From: an uncultured Prolixibacteraceae bacterium
Lineage (GTDB): Bacteria > Bacteroidota > Bacteroidia > Bacteroidales > Prolixibacteraceae
Reading direction: 5' to 3'
DNA: 64,000 nt
Assembly: GCA_937915865.1 (NCBI GenBank)
Contig: CALGIG010000052.1
Location: 62,001-126,000, forward strand
This document shows positions 8,322 through 16,903 of this stretch, in pieces. Both the position numbers and the translations under genes were made by a program. Below the pieces are notes generated by a model, which saw only the letters and a program-made list of their open reading frames with translations, ran no database searches and was not told the DNA's origin. Numbering within the stretch: the first letter of the stretch is position 1; each line of letters begins with the position of its first letter.

Positions 8322-9329
8322 ATGAATAAAAAGGTTAAGGATACAATTCATGCTTCAAAATTAGCAGATTCAACACCTGAGCAAAGGCAGGAGTTCTTAT
8401 CATTATTTCATCAGGAAGAAGTTGAATTTTCCTTAAAAGACAATCTTCTTGAAGAATTGGACTTGACTACTGATTCGCCGGAAAGTAGGCAGTATTTTGA
8501 TATTATATTTGAAAAAATGTGGCGAAAGAGAAAAATCAAAACTGGCAATTCTACTATTTCCAGGCGTTTGGTTGTAAGGGTTATTCAGATTGCCGCTATT
8601 TTAGTTATTGGGTTATTGGTAGGCGCCTATCTTGGCTTAAACAAATACGAGACAGATTCAGTTTTTTATACCTCTACTACTCCCAAAGGTTCAGTTTCAC
8701 AAATGTTGCTGCCCGATGGTACCCAAATTTATCTGAATTCGGGGTCGGAAATTAAATATTCGGTTGAAGGTAAAAATAACATGCGTGAGATATTTTTGGA
8801 TGGCGAAGCATGGTTTCATGTATCAAAAATGAAGGATAAGCCTTTTTTAGTACATACTGCAATGTATGATGTATTTGTAACTGGTACTTCGTTCAATGTA
8901 AAAGCCTATCGAGAAGAGAAAGATGTTACAACAACTCTTGAAGAAGGGAATATATCAATTCGTTCATCTGGTAATTTGAAATTGAGCGGAGATATTTTGT
9001 TGAAAGCTGGCGAACAATTGGTTTATGATAAAGAATCCAGGAACATAGAGATTCACGAAGTAAATACTAAATGGTATTCATCGTGGAAAGGTAATAAGTT
9101 GGAATTTGTAAATATGAGCCTGAAAGAGCTTGCAGTTTTACTTGAACGAAGGTATGGCGTTGATATTGAAATTGCCGACAAAGATATTCTTGATTATCAT
9201 TACGATGGGACATTTAAAGATGAAACAATTCTTGAGGTTTTGGAAGTCTTAAAATGTACTTTACCTATTCAATATCATATAGTAAACCAAAAAATAGTAA
9301 TTCAAAAAAATAGTAAAAAAGCACTATGA
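8322..9329 (+). CDS. FecR-family anti-sigma factor, locus 1
   Basis: 335-aa inner-membrane regulator. A cytoplasmic N-terminal part (about 1-82) that binds the sigma factor is followed by one membrane span (about 84-105, VRVIQIAAILVIGLLVGAYLGL). A periplasmic FecR domain (about 120-215; PKGSVSQMLLPDGTQIYLNSGSEIKY, then FLDGEAWFHVSKMKDKPFLVHT) and a C-terminal DUF4974-like region (about 258-330; LEFVNMSLKELAVLLERRYGVDIEI) complete it. The C-terminal region should contact the STN domain of the SusC encoded 260 bp downstream. It probably converts ligand binding at the outer membrane into release of the adjacent ECF sigma factor. Confidence 0.9.
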   Translation: MNKKVKDTIHASKLADSTPEQRQEFLSLFHQEEVEFSLKDNLLEELDLTTDSPESRQYFDIIFEKMWRKRKIKTGNSTISRRLVVRVIQIAAILVIGLLVGAYLGLNKYETDSVFYTSTTPKGSVSQMLLPDGTQIYLNSGSEIKYSVEGKNNMREIFLDGEAWFHVSKMKDKPFLVHTAMYDVFVTGTSFNVKAYREEKDVTTTLEEGNISIRSSGNLKLSGDILLKAGEQLVYDKESRNIEIHEVNTKWYSSWKGNKLEFVNMSLKELAVLLERRYGVDIEIADKDILDYHYDGTFKDETILEVLEVLKCTLPIQYHIVNQKIVIQKNSKKAL

Positions 9330-9494
9330 AATAGTAATCCCGCTTAAGGTGAGACAAACCTAAAATGTATAATCGGTTATTTGCTTAGCGGATTTTTCAT
9401 TGGTTGATATGTTATTTTAATGAAGGTGCTGATAACAAGATTGTGAAATGTTAAACAAAAATTTATATACATGAAGTAAGTCTGTAAAAACAAA

Positions 9495-9557
9495 TAAGCC
9501 GACGATGCTGTCACATCAAGCCGGCTTAATGTCATTAATAAAAGGTGCTGTCACACC
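9495..9557 (+). promoter_or_regulatory. fecR-susC leader hairpins, locus 1
   Basis: Main stem taagccg (9495-9501) / cggctta (9522-9528) encloses a smaller hairpin gatg-ctgtca-catc. A second hairpin, ggtg-ctgtca-cacc (9544-9557), has the same six-base loop with a compensated stem. No T-run follows, so it is not a simple terminator. It ends 32 nt before the susC ATG; the main stem ends 61 nt before it. Confidence 0.55.
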
Positions 9558-9589
9558 AAAGGAGTTATTAATTAAACACGATCAAATGT

Positions 9590-12500
9590 ATGAAAAAAAA
9601 ACTAATTGTGTCTGTCCCGCATAAAGGGCTGGGGCAAAAGCTATTACTAAAGATGAAGCTTACATTTATTATTATGATGGGTTGTCTGATGCAAGTCTCA
9701 GCGACAGTTTATTCTCAGGCAACAAAGTTTTCTTTTAATTTTCAGAACAAGCAGGTTTTGGAAGTCTTAAAGGAAATAGAAGAGCAAAGTGAATTTCGAT
9801 TCTTTTATCAGCGGGAACAGGTTGATGTTACCCGGAAGATTGACTTGAAAGTAATCGAAAAAAACATTGAAGTAGTTTTGGCCGAATTGTTTAAAGACCA
9901 AGGTATTTCATACAAGGTATTACAAGATAATTTAATCTTAATTGCTCCCAATAGTGAAATTCCTGGTTCAAATGGTTTGAATCAACAGAAAAAAAGTATT
10001 TCAGGAAAAGTAACTGATACCTCAGAGGCGCCTCTTCCCGGAGTTTCAGTAGTTGTAAAGGGAACTACAGTGGGAGTAATTACTGATGCTGATGGTAAAT
10101 ATGTGGTTAATAATTTACCAGAGAATGCGGTTTTACAATTCTCGTTTGTTGGGATGAAACAAAAAGAGGTTGTTGTTGGAGCACAAGCCTCTGTTAATGT
10201 GCAGCTAGAAGACGAGACTATTGGTATTGAGGAAGTTGTTGCCGTGGGATACGGAACTCAGAAAAAAGTAAATTTAACCGGAGCCATTACTGCTGTAAAA
10301 ATTAAAGACCTAAGCAGTATTACGACTCCCAACTTGTCGAACACCCTTGCCGGACGTTCGCCGGGGGTGAACATTACAGGCAATTCAGGATTACTTGGGG
10401 CAACTTCGGATATACGGATACGTGGTGGCTTTGGCGAACCTCTGTTTGTTATCGATGGAATCGTACGCGATAAAACAGCTTTCGATGCCCTGGAAGCCAA
10501 TGAAATTGACCAGTTGAGCTTTTTGAAAGATGCTGCAACTGCTTCTATCTACGGATCACAGGCCGGTAATGGCGTTGTTCTGGTAACTACCCGGTCGGGT
10601 GAAGCGCAAAAACCGGTATTCAATTACCAGGCTTCATACTCATTTATGAAAACCACCCAGGAATTATTTTCAGATCAGTTTACAGCAATCGACGAATTGA
10701 CCTACCAAAACCGCGTTGCCGAATTTAAAGGACTGGCAAAACCGAATGGTACTACTGAGTTCGATTACTTTAAAGACAAGAATTACAACGTTAACGATTA
10801 CATCTGGCAAACTCCCTGGAATCAAAAGCATTCGATCAGTGTATCAGGAGGAAGCGACAAAATACAATACTACGCGCTGGGAAGCTATATCGGGGAAGAA
10901 GGTTCGTACAAAAACCTTGAAAACGACAAGTTTAATCTACGCTCGAATATTACCGCTAAAATTTCGGACCGGATAAAAATGAACCTGAATATTGCTGCAA
11001 ATCAACAAAATCAACGACGTTTTTACTGGCCATTTTCGGGCGACGACGAACAGACCATTGGCGACTTATACCGGTGTACATTCAACTGGCCTAAAACTTA
11101 CCCATTTTATCTGAATGCCGATGGTTCCCCTGCCAACTCTGTTACCGATTATCCGGTGCAAACCCCAATGGGTAGCTGGCAAGCCTGGAACGTGGTTGAC
11201 CAGGTTATTGGCAACCGCTACATCAAGACCCGAAAAAGAGAATTTAACACGATACTTTCGTTCGATATCGACCTGGGGAAATATGTAAAGGGCTTATCAA
11301 CCAAGGTGGTTGGCAACTACATCAGCAACGACTATATGCGGAAAAAATACCTGACTTACCAGCACAACTACGTGTGGGCAGCCGCTAATCCCGATGCCAA
11401 CAGGTTTATACCTGCCGCGCCCGATCCCAACAACATGAATACATTTACCTTTTCGCAAAATCAAGAATCGCTTAACTATGAGGTGCACACCCTCTGGAGC
11501 GAGCAGCTGAACTGGTTTTTGAACTACAACCGTTCGTTTAACAAACACGACATTGCCGCTACCGTTGTATGGGAACAGGCATCAAACGGAGGCGAAAAAG
11601 TATTTGCACAAGGCGAAGCCCCGTTAACAAGCTACGATCAGATGTTTGTTTATTCGACCGATGCAGGACGTCGATATGGCGATGCTTCGGAAGTTACCGG
11701 TGGCCGTTTGTCGTGGATTGGCCGTTTAAACTATAGTTACTCCAAGAAATACATTGGTGAGTTTTCGTTCCGCTACGATGGTAATACGCTTTTTCCAAAA
11801 GAAAAACGCTGGGGCTTTTTCCCATCGTTCTCGGGAGCATGGCGTATGAGCGAGGAAGCATTTATGAAAAGTGCGGCTCCTTGGCTTAATGACTTCAAAA
11901 TCAGGGCTTCGTATGGAACTACCGGGAACGATTTAAACGTTGATAACCAAAAAATCACCCCGTTCTCGTACATGAATGTTTATCAATCGGGCAGCTCATA
12001 TATTTGGGGCGACAACCTGAATCTCGGTATCATGCCTGGCGCTACCCCAAATCCAAACCTCACCTGGGCCACTTCAACCACCTACAACATGGGGTTTGAT
12101 TTTGGCGTAATCAACAACAAATTAACCGGATCGTTCGATGCGTTCTACAAAACCGAAAAAGACATTCTCGGATCGCGTATTGTTACTATTCCTGATACTT
12201 ACGGACAGAGCCTGGCTCCTGAAAATTACGCCAAACGTTCATGGCGTGGATTTGAATTTAATGCGATGTGGAGAGATAAAGCTCTGGGCGGCGCTTTAGA
12301 TTATTCGGTTTACGGAAACATTGGCTATTCGAAAGACCAGTGGGATGTGCTCGACCAAAGCGCTTTGTATTCTGCTGGCGGAAATCTCGAAGAGTTCACG
12401 GCCATTGGCAATCCGTTAAAAATGCTGACAGGCTTGAAAACTGTAGGAATTATCCGTACACAGGAACAGCTAAACGAACTGAACCAGAAAGGCTTCACTC

Positions 12501-13126
12501 AGTTTGGCCGTGCTCCTTACCTGGGCGGTTTATATTTCGAAGATGTTCGTGGCGATGGTTATGCCCCCGGCCCTGATGGAAAAATTGACGACAATGATGT
12601 CCAGTTATTGTCGAAAAAAGGTTCTCCGCGTATAAACTACGGATTTGGAACAAACCTGAAATGGAAAGGCATTAGCCTTAATTTGCACTTCCAGGGCGTT
12701 GGTATGTACGACCGTATGATCAGTAACCTCGGTGGTTACGACGAAGGCATGGGTGGTATCCGCCAGTATGGTAGTACTGTTAGACCGTATTACCCAATAT
12801 GGACCAAAGATGTTTGGACACCCGAAAACCCCAATGCCAAATATCCCCGCGTAATTGGGAAAAGCTGGTACGAATCGGGAACAGGAAATCAATCATTCTG
12901 GATTAGAAACGGAGCTTACTTACGTCTCAAGAACCTTAATATTGGATACGACCTCCCAACAAAATGGATTGGACTGTTCAAACTTTCTTCTGCTCAAGTA
13001 TTCTTTAATGGAACAAACTTGTTTGTTATCTCCAAAATGACTGAATTCCAGGATCCTGAACAAGACTGCTACGATTCATATCCGTTGATGAAGTCGTTTA
13101 CTTTCGGCATTGATGTTAAATTTTAA
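9590..13126 (+). CDS. SusC/RagA TonB-dependent transporter with STN domain, locus 1
   Basis: 1178-aa outer-membrane transporter that imports oligosaccharides or other large ligands with its SusD lid. Order of parts: signal sequence (to about residue 43); STN domain (about 50-105, FNFQNKQVLEVLKEIEEQSEFRFFYQ); carboxypeptidase-D-like Ig domain (about 136-210, SGKVTDTSEAPLPGVSVVVKGT); the SusC plug signature EEVVAVGYGTQKK; plug; 22-strand barrel ending in Phe (FGIDVKF). The STN domain marks it as a signal-transducing receptor working with the upstream FecR/sigma pair. SusD follows after 12 bp, so translation is probably coupled. Ligand unknown; no glycosidase follows in this locus. Confidence 0.95.
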   Translation: MKKKLIVSVPHKGLGQKLLLKMKLTFIIMMGCLMQVSATVYSQATKFSFNFQNKQVLEVLKEIEEQSEFRFFYQREQVDVTRKIDLKVIEKNIEVVLAELFKDQGISYKVLQDNLILIAPNSEIPGSNGLNQQKKSISGKVTDTSEAPLPGVSVVVKGTTVGVITDADGKYVVNNLPENAVLQFSFVGMKQKEVVVGAQASVNVQLEDETIGIEEVVAVGYGTQKKVNLTGAITAVKIKDLSSITTPNLSNTLAGRSPGVNITGNSGLLGATSDIRIRGGFGEPLFVIDGIVRDKTAFDALEANEIDQLSFLKDAATASIYGSQAGNGVVLVTTRSGEAQKPVFNYQASYSFMKTTQELFSDQFTAIDELTYQNRVAEFKGLAKPNGTTEFDYFKDKNYNVNDYIWQTPWNQKHSISVSGGSDKIQYYALGSYIGEEGSYKNLENDKFNLRSNITAKISDRIKMNLNIAANQQNQRRFYWPFSGDDEQTIGDLYRCTFNWPKTYPFYLNADGSPANSVTDYPVQTPMGSWQAWNVVDQVIGNRYIKTRKREFNTILSFDIDLGKYVKGLSTKVVGNYISNDYMRKKYLTYQHNYVWAAANPDANRFIPAAPDPNNMNTFTFSQNQESLNYEVHTLWSEQLNWFLNYNRSFNKHDIAATVVWEQASNGGEKVFAQGEAPLTSYDQMFVYSTDAGRRYGDASEVTGGRLSWIGRLNYSYSKKYIGEFSFRYDGNTLFPKEKRWGFFPSFSGAWRMSEEAFMKSAAPWLNDFKIRASYGTTGNDLNVDNQKITPFSYMNVYQSGSSYIWGDNLNLGIMPGATPNPNLTWATSTTYNMGFDFGVINNKLTGSFDAFYKTEKDILGSRIVTIPDTYGQSLAPENYAKRSWRGFEFNAMWRDKALGGALDYSVYGNIGYSKDQWDVLDQSALYSAGGNLEEFTAIGNPLKMLTGLKTVGIIRTQEQLNELNQKGFTQFGRAPYLGGLYFEDVRGDGYAPGPDGKIDDNDVQLLSKKGSPRINYGFGTNLKWKGISLNLHFQGVGMYDRMISNLGGYDEGMGGIRQYGSTVRPYYPIWTKDVWTPENPNAKYPRVIGKSWYESGTGNQSFWIRNGAYLRLKNLNIGYDLPTKWIGLFKLSSAQVFFNGTNLFVISKMTEFQDPEQDCYDSYPLMKSFTFGIDVKF

Positions 13127-13138
13127 ACAAATCGATTT

Positions 13139-14905
13139 ATGAAAAAATTAATATATATAATCTTATTGGCTGTTTCGCTCATAACCTACAGTTGCAATAC
13201 ACTCGATATCGAGGATATTTCTGATTACAATGCCGAGTTGGTATGGAACGACGAATCATTGGTCAACGCGTATTTAGCTAACCTTTATGCCAATGTATTT
13301 GGTAACTGGTCGGCAACAGCCGATCAATTGGATATGCAATTGGCCGGGATTTATTTTTACCCCAATCGCGTAAACATGACAAACAGTGAGTTCAAGTCAT
13401 GGAACTACACCACCATTCGGTTAATCAACGAAGCAATTGCCAATGTAAACAAAGGGACACTTTCTCAAAATTTTAAAAATGAAGTAATAGCCCAGTCCAA
13501 GTTCTTAAGGGCTTACGTTTATTTCAATATGGTTATGTATCATGGTGGAGTACCGTACATCACTGTACCTCAGGATAAAAATGTCGATGATTTGTATGTA
13601 AAACGGAACTCGACCAAAGACTGTTTCGATTACATGATCAAAGATTTAAACGATGCCATTTCGTTGCTGCCCGAACATATTTCGAGTACAGCAAGCAATT
13701 TCGGGAAAATCGACGGTTGCTTTGCTACAGCCTTCAAAGCAAAGGTGTTGTTATACAAAGCTTCACCACAGTTTAACCCCCAAAATCCATGGAGTAACTC
13801 CTATTGGGCCGAAGCTTATACTGCCAACGAAGCCGCTTACACCAAACTGGAAAATCTGGGATATGCCCTAACCGAAAATTATCAGGATATTTTCCTGGTA
13901 GAAAGGGGCCCTGAAGTAGTTTTCTCTGTCATTAATACCTATCCAAACAAAGTTGCAAGCTGGGATTATGGCGTTCGCCCCGGTTCCGAAAGCCGTGGTA
14001 ACGCTTCGGCATGCCCTACCTGGGAGTTTATTAAGGAAATTCCGATGAAAGATGGGAAATTGTACAACGACCCAACCAGCAAATATTACAAGTCGGATGC
14101 CGATTTCCTTCAGGATTACTGGGAAAACAGGGATCCTCGTTTCGACAAGTCAATTGTTTGGAATGCTTCAATTTATGAAGTTTCGAATAAAAAAGGAAAC
14201 CGCCAATATACCTCGCTTGGAATAGCCGATGTGTTGGACGACTTTGGGGTTAACCCAAAAGCAATGACCAACTCGACCAACCTCGATTCGTATAGTGGTT
14301 TCTTTATCCGTAAAGCAAGCGACCTCTCTCTTTTGCAGTCGGAAGTTGAAAAATACGACATCGACTACATCGTCATGCGTTTTGCCGAAGTAATGCTCAA
14401 CTATGCCGAAGCAGCCAACGAAACCGGCAAACCGGATGTTGCACTCTCTATATTAAATGAAATTAGGAAACGTGCAGGCATTGAGGCTGGTACCGATGGA
14501 AAATATGGAATAACTGCAACAACAAAAAGCGAAATCAGGGAAGCTATTTTGTCCGAACGAAACATCGAATTTTGTTTTGAAGGCAATTATTTCTGGGATT
14601 TACGCCGCTTAAGAATGCTCGACCGCCTGGATGGAAAAACCAAACATGGAGTTGAAGCAATTGCCATCAATAAGGATGGATCGGAAATGGCCATATCGGA
14701 AGCAAAAGCCAAAGCGGGCAACAATGAACTTACCGAGAAAGATTTCAAATACAGCATATTGCAAATTCCGATCACCGGGGTAAAGGTAACTTCACTTCCT
14801 GAAAAATATTACTTTTTTCCAATTCAGCAATCGGTTATCGACTTAAATAAAAATATTGAACAAAACAATAACTGGGGAGGAACATTTAATCCAACGTTGG
14901 AATAG
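13139..14905 (+). CDS. SusD/RagB-family lipoprotein, locus 1
   Basis: 588-aa surface lipoprotein that caps the SusC barrel and captures the ligand. The signal peptide ends in a lipobox LITYSC with lipidated Cys19. The RagB/SusD helical TPR-like fold is supported by LRAYVYFNMVMYHGGVPYIT (about 125-145) and by the C-terminal signature LLNEIRKRAG..LSERNIEFCFEGNYFWDLRRLR (about 438-490). The C-terminus NNNWGGTFNPTLE is of the usual RagB kind. It ends the locus: a terminator follows after about 80 bp. Confidence 0.95.
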   Translation: MKKLIYIILLAVSLITYSCNTLDIEDISDYNAELVWNDESLVNAYLANLYANVFGNWSATADQLDMQLAGIYFYPNRVNMTNSEFKSWNYTTIRLINEAIANVNKGTLSQNFKNEVIAQSKFLRAYVYFNMVMYHGGVPYITVPQDKNVDDLYVKRNSTKDCFDYMIKDLNDAISLLPEHISSTASNFGKIDGCFATAFKAKVLLYKASPQFNPQNPWSNSYWAEAYTANEAAYTKLENLGYALTENYQDIFLVERGPEVVFSVINTYPNKVASWDYGVRPGSESRGNASACPTWEFIKEIPMKDGKLYNDPTSKYYKSDADFLQDYWENRDPRFDKSIVWNASIYEVSNKKGNRQYTSLGIADVLDDFGVNPKAMTNSTNLDSYSGFFIRKASDLSLLQSEVEKYDIDYIVMRFAEVMLNYAEAANETGKPDVALSILNEIRKRAGIEAGTDGKYGITATTKSEIREAILSERNIEFCFEGNYFWDLRRLRMLDRLDGKTKHGVEAIAINKDGSEMAISEAKAKAGNNELTEKDFKYSILQIPITGVKVTSLPEKYYFFPIQQSVIDLNKNIEQNNNWGGTFNPTLE

Positions 14906-14986
14906 GTGTGCTTTCATTGAGTTTATTTAACAAAAGCAGCAATAGCGAGAGACAATACTATTAAAAATTATTTTAATTGGTATTGA

Positions 14987-15016
14987 AGGGCTACCGGGAA
15001 ATCGGTGGCCCTTTTT
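14987..15016 (+). terminator. Rho-independent terminator after SusCD locus 1
   Basis: Stem agggctaccg / cggtggccct (one G-U pair), loop of six, followed by TTTT. It separates locus 1 from sigma factor 2. Confidence 0.8.
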
Positions 15017-15097
15017 GCATTATTTACTATACCCAAATTGTTTCATCGAATTTTAACTATTTTCGTTGGTTGTTTGTCGTAATACTCTCACTGACTT

Positions 15098-15676
15098 TTG
15101 GAAAAACTGTTACATACCGAAAAGGAGCTGATTGTAAAGCTCAAAAATGGAGACTCATTTGCCTTCGAGGTTTTATTTTATAAATACCGAAGCAAGGTGA
15201 AGGGATTTGCCAAAAGGATAATTCCATCTCAGATAGATTTGGAAGAAATTGTACAGGAAGTTTTTGTAAAAGTTTGGTTGAAAAAGGAATACATTGATCC
15301 GGATAAAGAATTTCAGACATACTTGTTTTCAATTACTAAAAATCTGGTACTCGATCACCTCAAATCAGCAGTTAACCGCAAGTTGTATTTTGTAGGAGAA
15401 CATTTTCAACAGGATATTATTGCTGATTACTATACTGATGCCCATATACCAGATGATGTGGTGGAAAAACTGCTTAACCTTATTGAACAGATACCTGAGC
15501 GCCGTCGCGAAATATTTTGCCTCAGTAGGTTTAGCGGACTTAGCTATAAAGAGATTGCCCAACAATTAAACATCACCGAAAATACGGTAGATAGTCAGAT
15601 AAGGAATGCACTTGCATTCCTTCGTAAGGAATTTAGAAAAATGATAATCTTGTTATTTCTTTTCCTTTTCAATTGA
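15098..15676 (+). CDS. ECF sigma factor (FecI-like), locus 2
   Basis: 192-aa sigma-70 ECF factor. Region 2: YKYRSKVKGFAKRIIPSQIDLEEIVQEVFVKVWLKKEY, about residues 30-67. Region 4: LSYKEIAQQLNITENTVDSQIRNALAFLRKEF, about 147-180. The reading frame starts at a TTG (15098); no ATG is available before region 2, and a Bacteroidota-like box TATTTTCG lies at about 15057-15064, so the TTG start is plausible but unproven. A FecR gene follows at 15795 and a STN-type SusC after it, making this the second complete sigma/anti-sigma/transporter unit. Confidence 0.85.
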   Translation: MEKLLHTEKELIVKLKNGDSFAFEVLFYKYRSKVKGFAKRIIPSQIDLEEIVQEVFVKVWLKKEYIDPDKEFQTYLFSITKNLVLDHLKSAVNRKLYFVGEHFQQDIIADYYTDAHIPDDVVEKLLNLIEQIPERRREIFCLSRFSGLSYKEIAQQLNITENTVDSQIRNALAFLRKEFRKMIILLFLFLFN

Positions 15677-15794
15677 GGTTAAATTTAAATGCTGAATATC
15701 AGGGTTTCAGTTAATCTATCGAAAAAAAATCATTTTTTTAAGTTTGACCTTCACGGAAATAAAGAATGTTGTCGTATAACTTATAAATCAAAAA

Positions 15795-16820
15795 ATGATG
15801 GCTCAACAAATCATTGATATTGCTAATCGTTTTATTGCGGAGAAAGAATGTTCATCTGAAGAGCTGGCCGAGTTAAAAAAGTGGTTGGCAGATACATCGT
15901 CTCAAAATGAAGTTGAAAAATGGCTGGCTGAAAACTGGATAAATACTGAAGAATCAGAATCGTTTACTTTAATTGAAACCATATTCAGACAGATTGAAGA
16001 ATACGAAGGTAAGCGTAATTATAGAACGGAATGGTCGGTTACCCGAATCATGAGAATCTATCAGAAAGTTGCAGCATTTTTGCTTATACCTCTCATTGCT
16101 TCGGGTGTTTTGGGTTGGTTTGTTTTTCAAAATCAATCCGACAAACTATTTAGCGTAACATTTGCTCCCCGAGGTCAAAAATCTCAGATTACCTTAATTG
16201 ACGGTACAAAAGTTTGGCTTAATTCTGATACTAAAATAAAGTACCCTGCCACATTTAGCACAAAACAGAGAGACGTTTATCTTGAAGGAGAAGCTTTTTT
16301 TGAAGTAAGTAAAAATGCGCACCATCCTTTTGTGGTGCATACTTCGAAACTCGATGTGAAAGTTTTGGGTACCAAATTCAATGTTAAAGCATACAGGGAT
16401 GAGGAACAGATTGAAACTTCCCTTTTCGAAGGTAGGGTAAATTTAATTGTTCCTGAAACTGGCAAAAAAAAGATACAGGAGGAAAAAGAACTTATTCCGG
16501 GGCAAACATTGGTCTTTAATAAAAGCGAAAACAAATTGCAGGAAGGAAAATTTCCTAAAGAAGAAATTGATGGATGGAAGAACAACCGGCTGATTTTTAA
16601 GGATGATACATTCAACAATCTGGTTAAGAAGGTTGAAAGATGGTATGACGTAAAAGTGGTTTATGATGAAAAACTTTTCAATGATCGCCGGTTAACAGTT
16701 GAACTTTTTGAAGGAGAGCGCTTTGAACGGTTGATGCAGATTATAAGCCTGACCTTGTCAGTGGATTACAAATATGAAAAAGGTGAAATTATTTTAACGC
16801 CAAAAGCTAAGAATATGTAG
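15795..16820 (+). CDS. FecR-family anti-sigma factor, locus 2
   Basis: 341-aa protein with the standard layout: cytoplasmic N-terminal helices (about 1-85), one membrane span (about 93-115, KVAAFLLIPLIASGVLGWFVF), a periplasmic FecR domain (about 130-225; APRGQKSQITLIDGTKVWLNSDTKIKYP, then YLEGEAFFEVSKNAHHPFVVHTSKLDVKVLGTKFNVKAY) and a C-terminal DUF4974-like segment (about 262-335). Two ATG codons are adjacent (15795, 15798); either may be used. It should partner the sigma factor ending 118 bp upstream and the SusC starting 83 bp downstream. Confidence 0.9.
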   Translation: MMAQQIIDIANRFIAEKECSSEELAELKKWLADTSSQNEVEKWLAENWINTEESESFTLIETIFRQIEEYEGKRNYRTEWSVTRIMRIYQKVAAFLLIPLIASGVLGWFVFQNQSDKLFSVTFAPRGQKSQITLIDGTKVWLNSDTKIKYPATFSTKQRDVYLEGEAFFEVSKNAHHPFVVHTSKLDVKVLGTKFNVKAYRDEEQIETSLFEGRVNLIVPETGKKKIQEEKELIPGQTLVFNKSENKLQEGKFPKEEIDGWKNNRLIFKDDTFNNLVKKVERWYDVKVVYDEKLFNDRRLTVELFEGERFERLMQIISLTLSVDYKYEKGEIILTPKAKNM

Positions 16821-16828
16821 AAAAAACA

Positions 16829-16862
16829 AAGAGCGATAATTGGTCGAAGAATTACCGCTCTT
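16829..16862 (+). promoter_or_regulatory. fecR-susC leader hairpin, locus 2
   Basis: Stem of 13 positions, aagagcgataatt (16829-16841) / aattaccgctctt (16850-16862), with one mismatch and an 8-nt loop. The following bases (aaagatg) are not a T-run. It ends 41 nt before the susC ATG, the same relative place as in the other three loci. Confidence 0.6.
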
Positions 16863-16903
16863 AAAGATGTCAAACATAGTTTAACACGTAACACTTCAAA
16901 TTT

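Noticed and set aside
9495..9528. fecR-susC hairpins as plain Rho-independent terminators
   Set aside because: None of the four is followed directly by a T-run, and each is followed by a susC gene expected to be expressed.
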